Below are positions 28,206-38,472 of a stretch of DNA of 64,000 bases, in pieces. The notes beneath the pieces are model-generated. The model saw only the letters and a program-made list of their open reading frames with translations, ran no database searches and was not told the DNA's origin. Both the position numbers and the translations under genes were made by a program. Where the stretch lies: the NCBI RefSeq assembly GCF_038003525.1, contig NZ_JBBOPI010000001.1, positions 3,347,501-3,411,500 of the forward strand, written 5' to 3'. How positions within the stretch are numbered: the first letter of the stretch is position 1; each line of letters opens with the position of its first letter. This stretch comes from Solibacillus sp. FSL H8-0538. Its GTDB lineage: Bacteria; Bacillota; Bacilli; Bacillales_A; Planococcaceae.

Positions 28206-28233
28206 AAAAAGCCTTCTTGTTTAAGAAGGCTTT
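28206..28233 (-). terminator. S-box expression-platform terminator
   Basis: AAAGCCTTCTT and AAGAAGGCTTT form a perfect 11-bp stem followed by TTTATTAT on the minus strand, between the SAM aptamer and yitJ. Confidence 0.93.
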
Positions 28234-28250
28234 ACACATTGTAAATTTAG

Positions 28251-28353
28251 TTCCCTCTCATCTACAGGCATTAATAGCCTACTGGATTTAGCACCTGACA
28301 AATGTTGGTTGCTGAAGCTTCATTGGGCCAGTCCCTCTGCTTCTCTCGATAAG
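28251..28353 (-). ncRNA. SAM-I riboswitch (S-box)
   Basis: The minus strand carries the conserved elements in order: CTTATCGAGAGAAGCAGAGG, GACTGGCCC, GAAGCTTCAGCAACC, CAGGTGCTAAATCCAG and ATGAGAGGGAAC. It sits in the leader of the yitJ-metH operon before a strong terminator, so high SAM should stop transcription. Confidence 0.96.
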
Positions 28354-28384
28354 AAATATATGAATTTTTGAAATAATTAAAAGA

Positions 28385-28413
28385 ATCATAACTTTATATA
28401 AGAAGAACGTCAA
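28385..28413 (-). promoter_or_regulatory. Promoter of the S-box yitJ-metH operon
   Basis: TTGACG (28408-28413) and TATGAT (28385-28390) are 17 bp apart on the minus strand, about 30 bp before the aptamer. Confidence 0.75.
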
Positions 28414-28449
28414 GACTATTTAACCGAATAAAGCGGAAGCTAGTTTAAT

Positions 28450-29838
28450 CTACTTGATTATTGTAATAATTTGGTCTGCCGTTTTTCTACCATTTTGAAT
28501 GCAAGCACCAATTCCTACACCAAAATAAGAACAGCCCGCAAGCAGTAGATTGGGATACCGTTTTTCTAGATCTTCTACTACAACACCTAACGCTTCATTA
28601 TGTGCTAAATCATAGCGCGGCATTTGATGTATCCACTTTGTCACATTGACTACTTTCGGTGCCTCTTCAATGCCAAGGCTTAAACGAATATCCTCTCGCG
28701 CAACTTGTGTCAACTGTTCATCTGTCATTGCAGCTAGCTCTTCGTAGTGTGGATTACTATTTTTATAAAATAATCGTACAAGTAAATTACCTGAGGCCGA
28801 TGTATGCTTCCATTTACGGCTCGTCCAAGTTGAAGCGTTACATACTAAATCACTATTATATGAAACGATAAACCCTGTCCCATCAGCTGGTAAAATGCTA
28901 TCAGGTACATCAAAACCTAGATACATCGTCAATACGGAAGCTGTTGTGAATTTTTTCAAGCTTGTATCTATCGCCTCATCTACTAATACCGAGCGCACCG
29001 TTTCATTTGGCACAGCAAGCACGACAACATCCGCAGTTATTGTCTCGCCATTTGCTAGTACTACATCATATTGCTCGCCATTTTTGACAACACGCTCTGT
29101 TGCAGTATTTTTAAAAAACTCAACTTCAGGTAAGCTTTCCTCTAAACGATCAATTAAAGCAGGCAGTCCTGTGCGGAATGAAATGAATTTTTTATTATTC
29201 GCTTTTTCAAACTGCTCACGGTTCTCCTCAAAACCTTTAATAATTGAACCGTAGTTATTTTTATAGTCCACTAAATATGGTAATGTGGATGCTAGTGATA
29301 GCTGATATAAATCCCCGGAATAGACCCCCGCAAGCACTGGCGCAACCTGTTTCTGTACGAGCTCTTCACCCAAGAAATAATCAAGGAACTCTCCAATGGA
29401 ACTTTCCTTCGTGAAGTTTGTATTTGGCAATTCAAAATCTTGCAAAGCACGTTTTTTGCCTTCCTCTGAAACTAATGTGCTCGCCATTAATGACTCTACA
29501 TTCATCGGAATCCCGAACGTCGAACCCGCTGGAATTGCATGTAATTCATTATTTGTATGAATATATGAAATGCCTGTTTCGTTATAAACAAGCTCTTGTT
29601 CAAAGTTTAGTTCACGCACAAGTTCAAGTACTCCCGGATGGCGTGCAACGATTGAATCTGCGCCCGTCTCCATAATAAAGCCTTGTTCCTGCTCAGAATG
29701 AATTTTGCCACCTAAATACGCATTTTTCTCCAATAAAATTAAACGTGCCTCTATTCCTTGTTCAACCATCTGCCTTTTTACATAATGCATTGTACATAAG
29801 CCCGTAATGCCGCCACCGACAACAACAACTGTTTTCAT
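28450..29838 (-). CDS. hemY: Coproporphyrinogen III oxidase (HemY/CgoX)
   Basis: FAD enzyme of the coproporphyrin-dependent haem pathway of Firmicutes. It has an N-terminal dinucleotide-binding motif VVVGGGITGLCTMHYV, the ETGADSIVARHPG segment and C-terminal LLLAGCSYFGVGIGACIQNGR, with 462 residues. ATG 29838 follows GGGAG by nine bases; the TTG three codons earlier is too close. No other haem gene is adjacent, although the haem protein HemAT lies next upstream. Confidence 0.94.
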   Translation of the reverse strand: MKTVVVVGGGITGLCTMHYVKRQMVEQGIEARLILLEKNAYLGGKIHSEQEQGFIMETGADSIVARHPGVLELVRELNFEQELVYNETGISYIHTNNELHAIPAGSTFGIPMNVESLMASTLVSEEGKKRALQDFELPNTNFTKESSIGEFLDYFLGEELVQKQVAPVLAGVYSGDLYQLSLASTLPYLVDYKNNYGSIIKGFEENREQFEKANNKKFISFRTGLPALIDRLEESLPEVEFFKNTATERVVKNGEQYDVVLANGETITADVVVLAVPNETVRSVLVDEAIDTSLKKFTTASVLTMYLGFDVPDSILPADGTGFIVSYNSDLVCNASTWTSRKWKHTSASGNLLVRLFYKNSNPHYEELAAMTDEQLTQVAREDIRLSLGIEEAPKVVNVTKWIHQMPRYDLAHNEALGVVVEDLEKRYPNLLLAGCSYFGVGIGACIQNGRKTADQIITIIK

Positions 29839-29930
29839 CTCTAACAACTCCCTATACGCACTAAAATCTCCCTTAAGTATAATCGTTTTTCTTCTATAAT
29901 AGACAGCTAGTGTTTTACAAAATTCGCACG

Positions 29931-29969
29931 AAAAAAAATGAGCGTCAACAAAACTCTGTCATCGCTCAT
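29931..29969 (-). terminator. Terminator of hemAT
   Basis: ATGAGCG and CGCTCAT pair on the minus strand, followed by a T-rich run (ATTTTTTTTC). Confidence 0.75.
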
Positions 29970-29985
29970 AATTGCTTGTGTTCGC

Positions 29986-31275
29986 TTACTTTAATTCCTG
30001 CGCCACAATAGCTAATGTATCCGCTGAGTGTGTCACCTCATCAAACGCCATACCCAACTCTAAAATAACATCACAAATTTGATTCACTTCTTGTTCCATT
30101 AAACTGTTTTGCTCTTTTGTTTCATGTAGCGCCTGCACAATATGTGAAAATTTCTGTTCTGTTCCATTCATACTCTGCTCACCCGACGTTACTGCACTCT
30201 GAATTTGTTTTAAGGATTCCATCAATTTATTTGTTCTCATATTTGTATTATGCAAGAGCTCTGCTACATTTGTGGCAGATTCCTTCGTTTGCTCCGATAG
30301 CTTACGAACTTCACCCGCAACAACACCAAAGCCTTTTCCTGCTTCTCCAGCGCGGGCTGCTTCAATGGCTGCGTTTAACGATAATAGATTCGTTTGGTTA
30401 GCAATAGTCGTGACGATACCCATGATCGATTCCATCTCTTTAGAAATCTCTACAAGCATTTCAATTTCAAGGGCAATATGTTGAACCGACAAATTTATAT
30501 CTGACATACTAGTCGATTGCTGCTGTAACTGCTCTTTCCCCTCATTCGCTTGAACTGCTGCTACGCTTGACATTTCAATCGCCTTTTTCGCATAAGCAAT
30601 CATTTCTTCTGACTGGGAAGTGAGCTGATGGAACGAGGCGTTCGTTTGCTCTGAAATAGCCGCGAGACTTTCGGTTGACTCGATAATGGAATTTCCAAGG
30701 CGTTGCTTCCCATTTTCCATCTCTTGCTTCATCTTATCAATAACTGCTTCAAAAGCTTCTAAAACGAGTTGTTGCTCAAAGTTTAAGATTTTCGAAATTG
30801 CTCCCAGTGTAGCAAATTGTATTTCTGGATTGCTAATATTTTTTTGAACAAGCGCCATAAGTTCAATAAATAGATTTTGGAAGGCCCCTATATACCACTG
30901 CGTTCTTAAACCAATATGCACATGGACTTGCGCAATACGCGTTCGCTTTTCAAAATATATGGCATCAATACTACCATCAAACATTTCACAAATATGCTTA
31001 CGCAGTGTAACCTTTAAACGATCAATAGAACTATGGTCATTAATAATTTTCGTAAGGCTCGATTCCATGCCGAGCGTACGATAAAAAGAATCCACGATGG
31101 TGCCAATATTGTTATCAACATTTGGTTTAAACGACTTTAAATACCGCAAATCATCAGTTGTTAAATTTAACATATCAATTTGCTTTTTAATTTTTAAGTT
31201 GCTCGAGCAGTCTAGTTTAACATGGAATACGCTCATATCAATTTGTTGATGCTCTTTTTTTTTCTTGATGAACAT
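29986..31275 (-). CDS. hemAT: Globin-coupled haem aerotaxis transducer HemAT
   Basis: 429-residue soluble chemoreceptor. The N-terminal protoglobin domain (about 40-190) has the proximal haem ligand His118 in [13 protein letters not shown] and distal-type Tyr65 in SFYRTL, matching His123 and Tyr70 of B. subtilis HemAT. The C-terminal signalling hairpin contains [19 protein letters not shown]. No membrane segment. It should signal oxygen levels to CheA. Monocistronic. Confidence 0.95.
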   Translation of the reverse strand: MFIKKKKEHQQIDMSVFHVKLDCSSNLKIKKQIDMLNLTTDDLRYLKSFKPNVDNNIGTIVDSFYRTLGMESSLTKIINDHSSIDRLKVTLRKHICEMFDGSIDAIYFEKRTRIAQVHVHIGLRTQWYIGAFQNLFIELMALVQKNISNPEIQFATLGAISKILNFEQQLVLEAFEAVIDKMKQEMENGKQRLGNSIIESTESLAAISEQTNASFHQLTSQSEEMIAYAKKAIEMSSVAAVQANEGKEQLQQQSTSMSDINLSVQHIALEIEMLVEISKEMESIMGIVTTIANQTNLLSLNAAIEAARAGEAGKGFGVVAGEVRKLSEQTKESATNVAELLHNTNMRTNKLMESLKQIQSAVTSGEQSMNGTEQKFSHIVQALHETKEQNSLMEQEVNQICDVILELGMAFDEVTHSADTLAIVAQELK

Positions 31276-31653
31276 GTTTGTTCACGCCACTTTCATTTGA
31301 TATTAACTGTGCGTATTTTTCCCTTTATATACAAGAAAAATAACCTTACCACTAAAGTTAAATAAGGACTTTATAACTACTTTAAGCGAAAATTCAATAT
31401 AACCCTTCAATAGTATAATATTCCCTCAGTATATAAATAAAGAAAAATATCATCGAAAGTAAAAAAATTACAGACATTTTCATTCTAAACTTGAACCATT
31501 TAATGTTGAATACTAAATTCACGCTATTTTTTTACATAAATACGTAGAAAAAACTGAGAAGACTATCAATTTTGAAGAACGCTAATAGTCTTCTATTACT
31601 TTTCGCGCTATTAAATGGTGCGTAATTTTCACACTTCGCATTATTCATTTTGT
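31276..31653. other. Intergenic region with terminator of the Sel1 gene
   Basis: A/T-rich, with no gene seen. AGAAGACTAT ... ATAGTCTTCT (31556-31596) forms a stem followed on the minus strand by CAGTTTTTTC, a likely terminator for the Sel1-repeat gene. Confidence 0.6.
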
Positions 31654-32532
31654 TTAATCAAAATCTGCCTCGCCTATTTGCTGTATGGCAGCTTCTCGCC
31701 ACTTTTCTGCTTCTAAATGATTTACTGCAATGCCGTTACCTTGCTCATAAAGCTCGGCAATATTAAGCTTTGCATGGTAATCCCCAAGCAGTGATGCCTG
31801 TTTATAATAGCGAATTGCCTTTTCAGTATTTTGTGTGACACCAATACCATGCTCATAAAAATAACCAATATTATAAATCGAATCAATATTAAACTGTGTA
31901 GCCGCACGCTCAAACCATTCAAGTGCAGCATCGTAATTTTGTGGCTGTCCCAGAAGACCTTCAAAATAAACAGTTCCTACGCGGTATTGCGCATCAACAT
32001 AGCCGCCCTCCGCTGCCTGTATATAATATGAAAAAGCACGCTGCTTGTCCGTCTCCATGCCAAGTCCTTGCTCACACATAATACCGAGCGAAAACATCGC
32101 CTCTACTACTCCAGCATCCGCCGCTCTAGTAAACCAACTAAAGGCTAGTTCTTCATTCACGTCTACCCCTTCGCCGTTGAAATACATATCCGCTAAATTA
32201 TTGGCTGCATCTGCATGCCCTTGCTCAGCCGCGCATGTATAAAGACGCAACGCCTCCTGCTCATTTTCTTCAACTCCGAGACCTTCAATATAGCAATTGG
32301 CTAACTCATACTGTGCGTCATTATAACCGAGCTGCGCCGCTCGTTTCAGCCAGACGCTCATCGCACCATACAACTCATAGCTACGATGAAATAACGCAAT
32401 GTCTACCATCGCTTCCATATTTCCAGCCACAGCATTCTGAAAGCATTGTAAAAGTGTCTCGATTTCCTGCTCATCTGTAATAGTTAAAGTTGTTCTTACA
32501 AGCTGTTCAAATTTATATTGGTCGTAAAACAA
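31654..32532 (-). CDS. Sel1-like (SLR/TPR) repeat protein
   Basis: 292 residues made mostly of about six Sel1-type helical repeats of roughly 36 residues, for example AQYELANCYIEGLGVEENEQ and DAANNLADMYFNGEGVDVNE. It has no signal peptide, so it is probably a cytosolic protein-interaction scaffold. TTG is the only plausible start, since an in-frame TGA lies just upstream. Partners are unknown. Confidence 0.88.
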   Translation of the reverse strand: MFYDQYKFEQLVRTTLTITDEQEIETLLQCFQNAVAGNMEAMVDIALFHRSYELYGAMSVWLKRAAQLGYNDAQYELANCYIEGLGVEENEQEALRLYTCAAEQGHADAANNLADMYFNGEGVDVNEELAFSWFTRAADAGVVEAMFSLGIMCEQGLGMETDKQRAFSYYIQAAEGGYVDAQYRVGTVYFEGLLGQPQNYDAALEWFERAATQFNIDSIYNIGYFYEHGIGVTQNTEKAIRYYKQASLLGDYHAKLNIAELYEQGNGIAVNHLEAEKWREAAIQQIGEADFD

Positions 32533-32564
32533 TTCGCATCACTCGCTTTCGTATGTATTGGTCC

Positions 32565-33458
32565 TTATATCTCGCCTTTATTTGTTAAATACTCCACTAA
32601 ATATTCCTTAAATTCTGTTGCTGCTGGCGACAAATAACGATTTTTTGCCCAAGACACACCAATTTTCCGGTAGCAAGGTGGCCAACTAACTCGCAATTTT
32701 TTCACATTAAAATGATCCAACCCTTTAATATCAGGAATAACCGACACACCTAATCCCGCACCAACGAAGCCGGCAACCGTATGCATCTCTTCTCCAGCAA
32801 AAGTTGTATGTTGTGTAACGCCTACTTTTGCAAAAAATTCATCGACAATTTGGCGCAGTGAATTCCCTTTCTTTATCGAAATGAACGGCTCATCCTTAAT
32901 TTCTTCTAATGCAATCGTTTCACGCTCAGCAAAGCGATGCGTTTTCGGTACGATGACAAATAATTCTTCGGTCCATAATTCAATCGTTTCAATTTCAATA
33001 AGTCTCGATTCGATTTTTTGAGACAAGCAAAGATCAATTGCCCCCTCCTCTAATCGCTTCAATAAACTCAGTGAAGTTGCCTGCGTTAATGAAAAATGCA
33101 TATTCGGATACTTTGATGCAGTGGATGCCATCAACTCTGGCACAACTTCCATCCCTAATGTATGAATAAATCCGAACGCCACTTCCCCATAACCTGGGCG
33201 CACAAAGTTATCAAATTCTTCCTTCACTTTTTCGTATTCGTCCAAAATAACATCCACACTACGTAAAAATAGCTCCCCAAATCGATTTAAATAGATCGAG
33301 CGTCCTTGGCGATCAAATAACGGAACGCCAAGCTCCTTTTCAATGTTTGAAATGGACTTACTTAACGCCGGTTGGGAAATGCTTAACTTCTCTGCGGCAC
33401 GTGTCATATGTTGCATCGTAGCAACGGTTTTGAAGTATTCCAACTGCTGAATTTCCAT
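32565..33458 (-). CDS. LysR-family transcriptional regulator
   Basis: 297 residues. The N-terminal winged helix-turn-helix (MEIQQLEYFKTVATMQHMTRAAEKLSISQPALSKSI region) is followed by a periplasmic-binding-like effector domain (from about residue 90). It is divergent from the carboxylesterase gene with 206 bp between, so it may regulate that gene and itself; no specific operator was identified. Effector unknown. Confidence 0.92.
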   Translation of the reverse strand: MEIQQLEYFKTVATMQHMTRAAEKLSISQPALSKSISNIEKELGVPLFDRQGRSIYLNRFGELFLRSVDVILDEYEKVKEEFDNFVRPGYGEVAFGFIHTLGMEVVPELMASTASKYPNMHFSLTQATSLSLLKRLEEGAIDLCLSQKIESRLIEIETIELWTEELFVIVPKTHRFAERETIALEEIKDEPFISIKKGNSLRQIVDEFFAKVGVTQHTTFAGEEMHTVAGFVGAGLGVSVIPDIKGLDHFNVKKLRVSWPPCYRKIGVSWAKNRYLSPAATEFKEYLVEYLTNKGEI

Positions 33459-33664
33459 TTACTACACCTCACATCATTCATAACTTTTTGGAATCAAAAC
33501 GATAGAAATAATAAATTGTACTTATGTATTAATACAACTATAATAAGCGATAGAAACAACATTTCATATCAAAATTAATTTTAAATTTCAAGTCTTTTCA
33601 AATAAATTTCTCATTATCGACATAATTTCAGACACAATTACATAACACAAAAGGAGTTTATAAA

Positions 33665-34411
33665 ATGAAGATCATCCCACCGAAACCATTTACATATGAA
33701 GCAGGTCAGCGTGCTGTACTATTACTACACGGATTTACTGGTAATACGAACGATGTAAAGCGTCTAGGTCGATATTTAACAGAACGTAACTATACCGTAC
33801 ATGCCCCTTTATATAAAGGACACGGCGGTGATCCAAAAACACTAATTCAATCGAACCCTATGGAATGGTGGGATAGTGTAATTGAAGGCTATGATGAATT
33901 ACGTGGCCTCGGTTATGAAGAAATTGCCGTTGCCGGTGTTTCACTTGGTGGTATTTTCTCATTAAAACTTGGTGTAGAACGCCCGACAAAAGCCATCGTT
34001 ACAATGTCTGCTCCAGCTATCGCTAAAAATGCTGACAGTCTGCAAAACCGTATCGTGGATTATGCGATTAGCTATAAAAAACTATCTGGTACTTATGATG
34101 AGCAAATCGATAACCGTTCAAAAGTAGCGGAATTGGTACGTATGCCTTCTCTTGATTACTTACAAGGTATGATTAATGAAACAAGTAATAAATTAAACAA
34201 CATCGAAACGCCCGTGCATATTTTACGTGGCCTTGAAGATGATGACTATTATTGTGAAAGTGCGGACTTAATTTACAGTTCTGTACAGTCTCGCATTAAA
34301 TCAGTAAAAACATTCGTAAATTCTGGTCATATTTTAACACTTGGTAAAGAACGTGAGCTTGTATTCGAAGAAGTTTATCGTTTCTTTGAAGGCTTAAAGT
34401 GGAAAGCATAA
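33665..34411 (+). CDS. Carboxylesterase (Est30-like alpha/beta hydrolase)
   Basis: 248-residue cytosolic serine esterase. Oxyanion region LLLHGFTGNTNDV, nucleophile elbow AGVSLGGIF, acid near LRGLEDDDYY and His in NSGHILTLGKE form the catalytic set seen in Geobacillus Est30. AAGGAG precedes the ATG. A terminator follows at 34459. Confidence 0.93.
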   Translation: MKIIPPKPFTYEAGQRAVLLLHGFTGNTNDVKRLGRYLTERNYTVHAPLYKGHGGDPKTLIQSNPMEWWDSVIEGYDELRGLGYEEIAVAGVSLGGIFSLKLGVERPTKAIVTMSAPAIAKNADSLQNRIVDYAISYKKLSGTYDEQIDNRSKVAELVRMPSLDYLQGMINETSNKLNNIETPVHILRGLEDDDYYCESADLIYSSVQSRIKSVKTFVNSGHILTLGKERELVFEEVYRFFEGLKWKA

Positions 34412-34458
34412 TTCCGTGTCCCCAGCAGAATCCCCATTCTGCTTATATATATCCCATT

Positions 34459-34511
34459 AAAAAAAACGAGCTATGAGAGGATCCCCATCCCTTCGTAGCT
34501 CGTTTTTTTGT
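34459..34511. terminator. Bidirectional terminator between esterase and SGNH hydrolase
   Basis: AAAAAAACGAGCTATGAGAGG and CTTCGTAGCTCGTTTTTTTG form a long stem with A and T runs on both sides, serving the two convergent genes. Confidence 0.88.
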
Positions 34512-35864
34512 TTAATAATCCGTTGTATCAAATAGTCCTGATAAAATTTTTGCCGCCTGAGCTCTTGTTACATAATCACCCGGTGCAAATTTCCCGTTAC
34601 CGACTCCTTGTGCCAATTCGAAATCAAATAAAAGTGTAATTGCATGTTGCGTTTCAATATTATATTTTTTAATATCCGTAAATGGAGCAAGCTGTTCAGG
34701 AATATACGTTTCCCCCTCAGTATGCTCATACGCTCTTGCCATCATTAATGCCAATTGCGCGCGCGTCACCTTGTCTTGCGGCTTAAGTAAATTATTGTAT
34801 CCTTTTATTATTCCCGCATTATACGCTCCCGATATCTCAAGCTGTGTTTCAGGTGCATAAGACATCGTATCCGTAAATGGTGCGAACGCTTGTCCCGTAA
34901 ACTCAAATGTTCGCGCAATAACGGAAATAAGCTGCACACGCTTCATATAATCATTCGGTTTAAATGAACCATCTGCAAAGCCGTTCATAATACCCAGAGT
35001 TGCAGCAAAATTAATATAATCTTCTGCCCAATGACCGGCTACATCATTAAAATTATCTCTCACGATAACTGGATCTTCAACCTGTGTATTCATAATCGTA
35101 TCGTACATTAATCCAGCAACCGCTTCATAACCTGCTGAACTTAAATGGATGTTATCTGGATTTGGTAAATAGGTTAAATAATTTTCTGCAATAACATCTG
35201 CCACTTTAACGTATAAACCACCATTGGCAGTAACTACTTTTCCAACTGCATCATCAAGTGCTTTCACGAGCATATCTAACTGTGCTTGATACTTAGCATC
35301 TAAATATGGGAACGGGTTATAATAGCCCATCACAATTAATTCCACATCTGGATTCACTTCATTTATGGCACCTAGAATTGATTGATAATTCGTTGCTACG
35401 GCTTGTACGCCCTGCATTACACCGGCTAAATCAAATGTCACTTCACCTGTTTCACTGCGTGTTACATATTTCAAAACGTCATTCGCGCCAGCGCTAATTG
35501 TAATTAAATCCGCTCCAGCAATGCCTTCGGAAAGGCTTAAACTATTTTTTTGCAAACCTTCTAATGAAATAATCGGTTTTGTTACATTTGACTTAATATC
35601 GGCTAATACATTTTCTGTTGTATAGCCTGGGTATGCAAAACCTTTATTGAAAATCACTGGCAATTCATCACTACCTAATCGTTGCGCTAAATAGTCTGCA
35701 TAGCCATAACCAATTTCTTTCTTTTCACTCATACCCGCTGCGAGTGAATCACCAATTGCTGTGTAATGAACCGTTATGTCTGTTTCTGCATCCGCCGTTA
35801 TGGCAAACGGTAGTGTCAATTGTAAAACAAGTAGTAAAATCGCGAACACTTTCAATTTCCTCAT
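34512..35864 (-). CDS. Secreted SGNH/GDSL hydrolase with C-terminal SLH domains
   Basis: 450 residues: signal peptide (cleavage near ADA-E), SGNH hydrolase domain with block I YTAIGDSLAAGM, block III ISAGANDV and catalytic PDNIHLSSAG, followed by three S-layer homology repeats from about residue 275 (DVAGHWAEDYINFAATLGIMNG and similar). It should be held on secondary cell-wall polymer at the surface. The substrate (lipid or acylated glycan) is unknown. Confidence 0.93.
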   Translation of the reverse strand: MRKLKVFAILLLVLQLTLPFAITADAETDITVHYTAIGDSLAAGMSEKKEIGYGYADYLAQRLGSDELPVIFNKGFAYPGYTTENVLADIKSNVTKPIISLEGLQKNSLSLSEGIAGADLITISAGANDVLKYVTRSETGEVTFDLAGVMQGVQAVATNYQSILGAINEVNPDVELIVMGYYNPFPYLDAKYQAQLDMLVKALDDAVGKVVTANGGLYVKVADVIAENYLTYLPNPDNIHLSSAGYEAVAGLMYDTIMNTQVEDPVIVRDNFNDVAGHWAEDYINFAATLGIMNGFADGSFKPNDYMKRVQLISVIARTFEFTGQAFAPFTDTMSYAPETQLEISGAYNAGIIKGYNNLLKPQDKVTRAQLALMMARAYEHTEGETYIPEQLAPFTDIKKYNIETQHAITLLFDFELAQGVGNGKFAPGDYVTRAQAAKILSGLFDTTDY

Positions 35865-36589
35865 GCTATTCCCTCCTTGTATTTTCTAAATTTTCAATTA
35901 ATTATAAGTTATTATTTGAAGAAAAACAAAAAGGAACTCTACAAATATATTTTTTTATAAGGTTGGTACATTTACATAGTTAGGCTCGTGCTTATCTGAC
36001 GCATATTCTGCATTAGAAAGACACATCTTGTGCAAGTTAGAGCGAGATGCTGTCCTTTTTTTATGTACACAAATAACACAAATGAATAAAATAACAATTC
36101 CGTCTACTTTTTGGGTAGCTTGTACATTAATGTAGTAACTTATTGCATGAAGTTATTTTGAAAAAGTTTTTCACGTGAAACATCTCCCAATCATTCCTTG
36201 CAATTAAAGCATTTATCAGCGAGTTGTTTTTCTATAATACTATTGAATATGTTTGTCAATTATTTATTTCGCACACGATGCCCCCGTTAAATCTTACGTC
36301 ATAATCCATCCATCCCTTTTACTAGAAAAATAATTGATGTTTTCATATGTTCAAGCAACTGAAACAGGTAGATTAGCAATCTATACTAAGAAAAAAGGGT
36401 AGTCATATAAAAATATGATTATTCGGAGCATTTTATCTGAACAATAATTTAAACGTAACCGTAATCCTATTTTCCTGTCTTATGACGAATACGATTGCAC
36501 TCCGTTTAAGTTTTTAATAGACAAAGCGAAATTTTATAATTTCCTTAACGATCAAAAAGCCTTGATGCGATATCCAAGGCTTCTTCTCG
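35865..36589. other. Gene-free region containing dispersed repeat copy D
   Basis: About 720 A/T-rich bases. Apart from repeat copy D at 36013 I see no supported gene; short frames have no ribosome site. It includes the upstream region of the SGNH gene. Confidence 0.5.
36013..36070 (+). repeat. Dispersed hairpin repeat, copy D
   Basis: TTAGAAAGACACATCTTG, then AGAGCGAGATGCTGTCCT, a T run and TTATG align with copies A-C and E. The stem pairs CATCTTG with the GAGCGAGATG arm. Confidence 0.6.
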
Positions 36590-37078
36590 TTATTTTGTTG
36601 CACGGTATTCCTTCTCTGTGCCATCTGCGAATCTCACGTCAATCTCAACCGATTGATATTCATCTGTAATTCCAAACACCGTTAGAACTTCATCGATAAC
36701 ATCCTCATCCAACGTTGTTTTATCAAAATCCAATTCTTGAAACAACGGCTCTAATTGCGTGTATGCGTCATTACCTGTGACCTTTAAATTACTTCTGCCA
36801 TCGTCAATAGACGCTTCTACACCCGTTGCTTCGTTATCATATTCCACCTCATATGACTCTGTTGCTGAGTAATCTACATCTAAAGAAAACTCTGAGAAGT
36901 TAAATGATGTTGTATTAGTTGTATTAGTTGGATTTTGATTATTCTTAGCTGTATCCATATTCGTTGAGTTCTGTTCTGTTGGTACGGTCTCAGGTGCGTT
37001 TGTCACCTCGTCCTCATCCTTATTACACCCAGCAAGAATGACCAATAATAAAAGTGCGCTTCCTATTTTAAATTTCAT
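36590..37078 (-). CDS. YusW-like lipoprotein
   Basis: 162 residues with a lipoprotein signal (KIGSALLLLVILAGC, lipobox LAGC with Cys18), a low-complexity Asn/Thr linker to about residue 60, and a C-terminal domain resembling the YusW family (FSLDVDYSATESYEVEYDN ... DVRFADGTEKEY). It would be lipid-anchored outside the membrane. Function unknown. The ribosome site AAAGGAAG precedes the ATG. Confidence 0.8.
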   Translation of the reverse strand: MKFKIGSALLLLVILAGCNKDEDEVTNAPETVPTEQNSTNMDTAKNNQNPTNTTNTTSFNFSEFSLDVDYSATESYEVEYDNEATGVEASIDDGRSNLKVTGNDAYTQLEPLFQELDFDKTTLDEDVIDEVLTVFGITDEYQSVEIDVRFADGTEKEYRATK

Positions 37079-37213
37079 CTTAATGCACTTCCTTTCTTTA
37101 ATACTTATTGTTTCCCATGATCTTTAAACTAAAACCAATTTTTTTAATAAGGGTTTTTCCATAGAAAAAAGCTTTCAATTATTACGATCCGATGAATACA
37201 ATACTTTTCAAAT

Positions 37214-37245
37214 AAAAAAAGCTTTCGACATAAAAATTCGAAAGC
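37214..37245 (-). terminator. Terminator of the SDR gene
   Basis: GCTTTCGA and TCGAAAGC pair on the minus strand, followed by seven T residues. Confidence 0.88.
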
Positions 37246-37259
37246 CCAATACTCATTTA

Positions 37260-37976
37260 TTATGGATTTGTTGACCACAGACCAGCATGTTTTAATACAA
37301 CACGTGGGTGAAGTTTTAACTGTGCGACCATTAAGTCTGCTAAATCCTCTGCTTGCATTACTTTTTCTGGGTTACCGTCTGTTAAGTTTAATTCTACCGC
37401 CATATCTGTTGCAACTGTGCTTGGCGTCAATGTTACTACGCGCACATTATGCTTACGAACTTCTAGCATTAATGATTCACTCATTCCGATAACCGCTGCT
37501 TTGGAAGCTGTATATGCACTTGTAATTGGCGCACCCTTTTGACCAGCTGTAGATGAAATATTAATAATATCTCCTGATTTACGTTCAATCATTTCCGGTA
37601 ATACTGCATGAGTTGTGTAGTATACACCTTTTACGTTGACGTCAATAATATTAGTCCACTCTTCGGGTGTTAAGTCCATGAAGCTACCGAATTTGGAAAT
37701 ACCTGCATTGTTAACTAAAATATCGATGGCGCCAAGCTCCCCTCGAATTGATTCAACCGCAGCTGTAATGGAAGCAAGATCAGATACATCTGCCGAAGCA
37801 ACAGCCACTTTCACATTATATTGTTTCAACTCTTCAGCAACTTGTTGTAAATTTTCAAGCGTACGTCCTACTAATCCAACATTAATGCCTTCCTGTGCGA
37901 ATGCGATTGCTGTTGCTCGACCAATGCCGCGACCAGCGCCTGTTATTAAGGCCGTTTTTCCTGTAATAGTTTGCAT
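37260..37976 (-). CDS. Short-chain dehydrogenase/reductase (FabG-like)
   Basis: 238 residues. NAD(P)-binding [12 protein letters not shown], the NNAG motif, catalytic Ser and YTASK of the classical SDR set are present ([20 protein letters not shown]). It resembles 3-oxoacyl-ACP reductase paralogues of Bacilli but is not in a fatty-acid operon, so the substrate is open. GGAG precedes the ATG. Confidence 0.9.
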   Translation of the reverse strand: MQTITGKTALITGAGRGIGRATAIAFAQEGINVGLVGRTLENLQQVAEELKQYNVKVAVASADVSDLASITAAVESIRGELGAIDILVNNAGISKFGSFMDLTPEEWTNIIDVNVKGVYYTTHAVLPEMIERKSGDIINISSTAGQKGAPITSAYTASKAAVIGMSESLMLEVRKHNVRVVTLTPSTVATDMAVELNLTDGNPEKVMQAEDLADLMVAQLKLHPRVVLKHAGLWSTNP

Positions 37977-38472
37977 AGTAATTGCTCCCTTATTAAATAA
38001 TAAAGTAATTTTATAATTTTTTACCTTACCTGTATATTCATTGCATCCAACTTAATAAATTCGCAAGCAAACAACTAGAAAAAATAGTTGAAGTGGATGA
38101 CGCTCTATCAACGATTAACAATGGTTCTGTAACAAAATAATACAGCTAAGGCACACTCAAAATACCGAGTGTGCCTTTTCCTTTTCTCAAATGGAAATAG
38201 TGCAAATTGCGATGCTACGCTGCGTATTCACACTATCACAAGTGAAATATGAAATATGCTGTTGACCGTATTGCTTGTTTATACAAAAACCGTGAGCTAA
38301 TTGGCGGTATGATAATTGCTGAAGAACCAAAAATACTACGCTTCTTCTTTTGATATACTAGATACCTTAACAGACTGACCTTCGTAATTGGCCGATGAAG
38401 TCTAAAAAACTTTGGTGATAGCCTATAAAAAAGTCCCTGCTCGTTATTTCGTAATCGAAACTTTTTTGCCTT
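37977..38472. other. Intergenic region with a coding remnant and plus-strand terminator
   Basis: On the plus strand a frame ending at 38140 reads [19 protein letters not shown] and a further 10 residues before TAA, with no usable start. It is followed by a good terminator (38148-38182), as expected of the 3' end of a lost gene. A 34-codon frame at about 38250 (MKYAVDRIACLYKNRELIGG ...) is also unsupported. Identity not recognised. Confidence 0.35.
38148..38182 (+). terminator. Terminator after coding remnant
   Basis: AAGGCACACTC and GAGTGTGCCTT form a perfect 11-bp stem followed by TTCCTTTT. Confidence 0.75.
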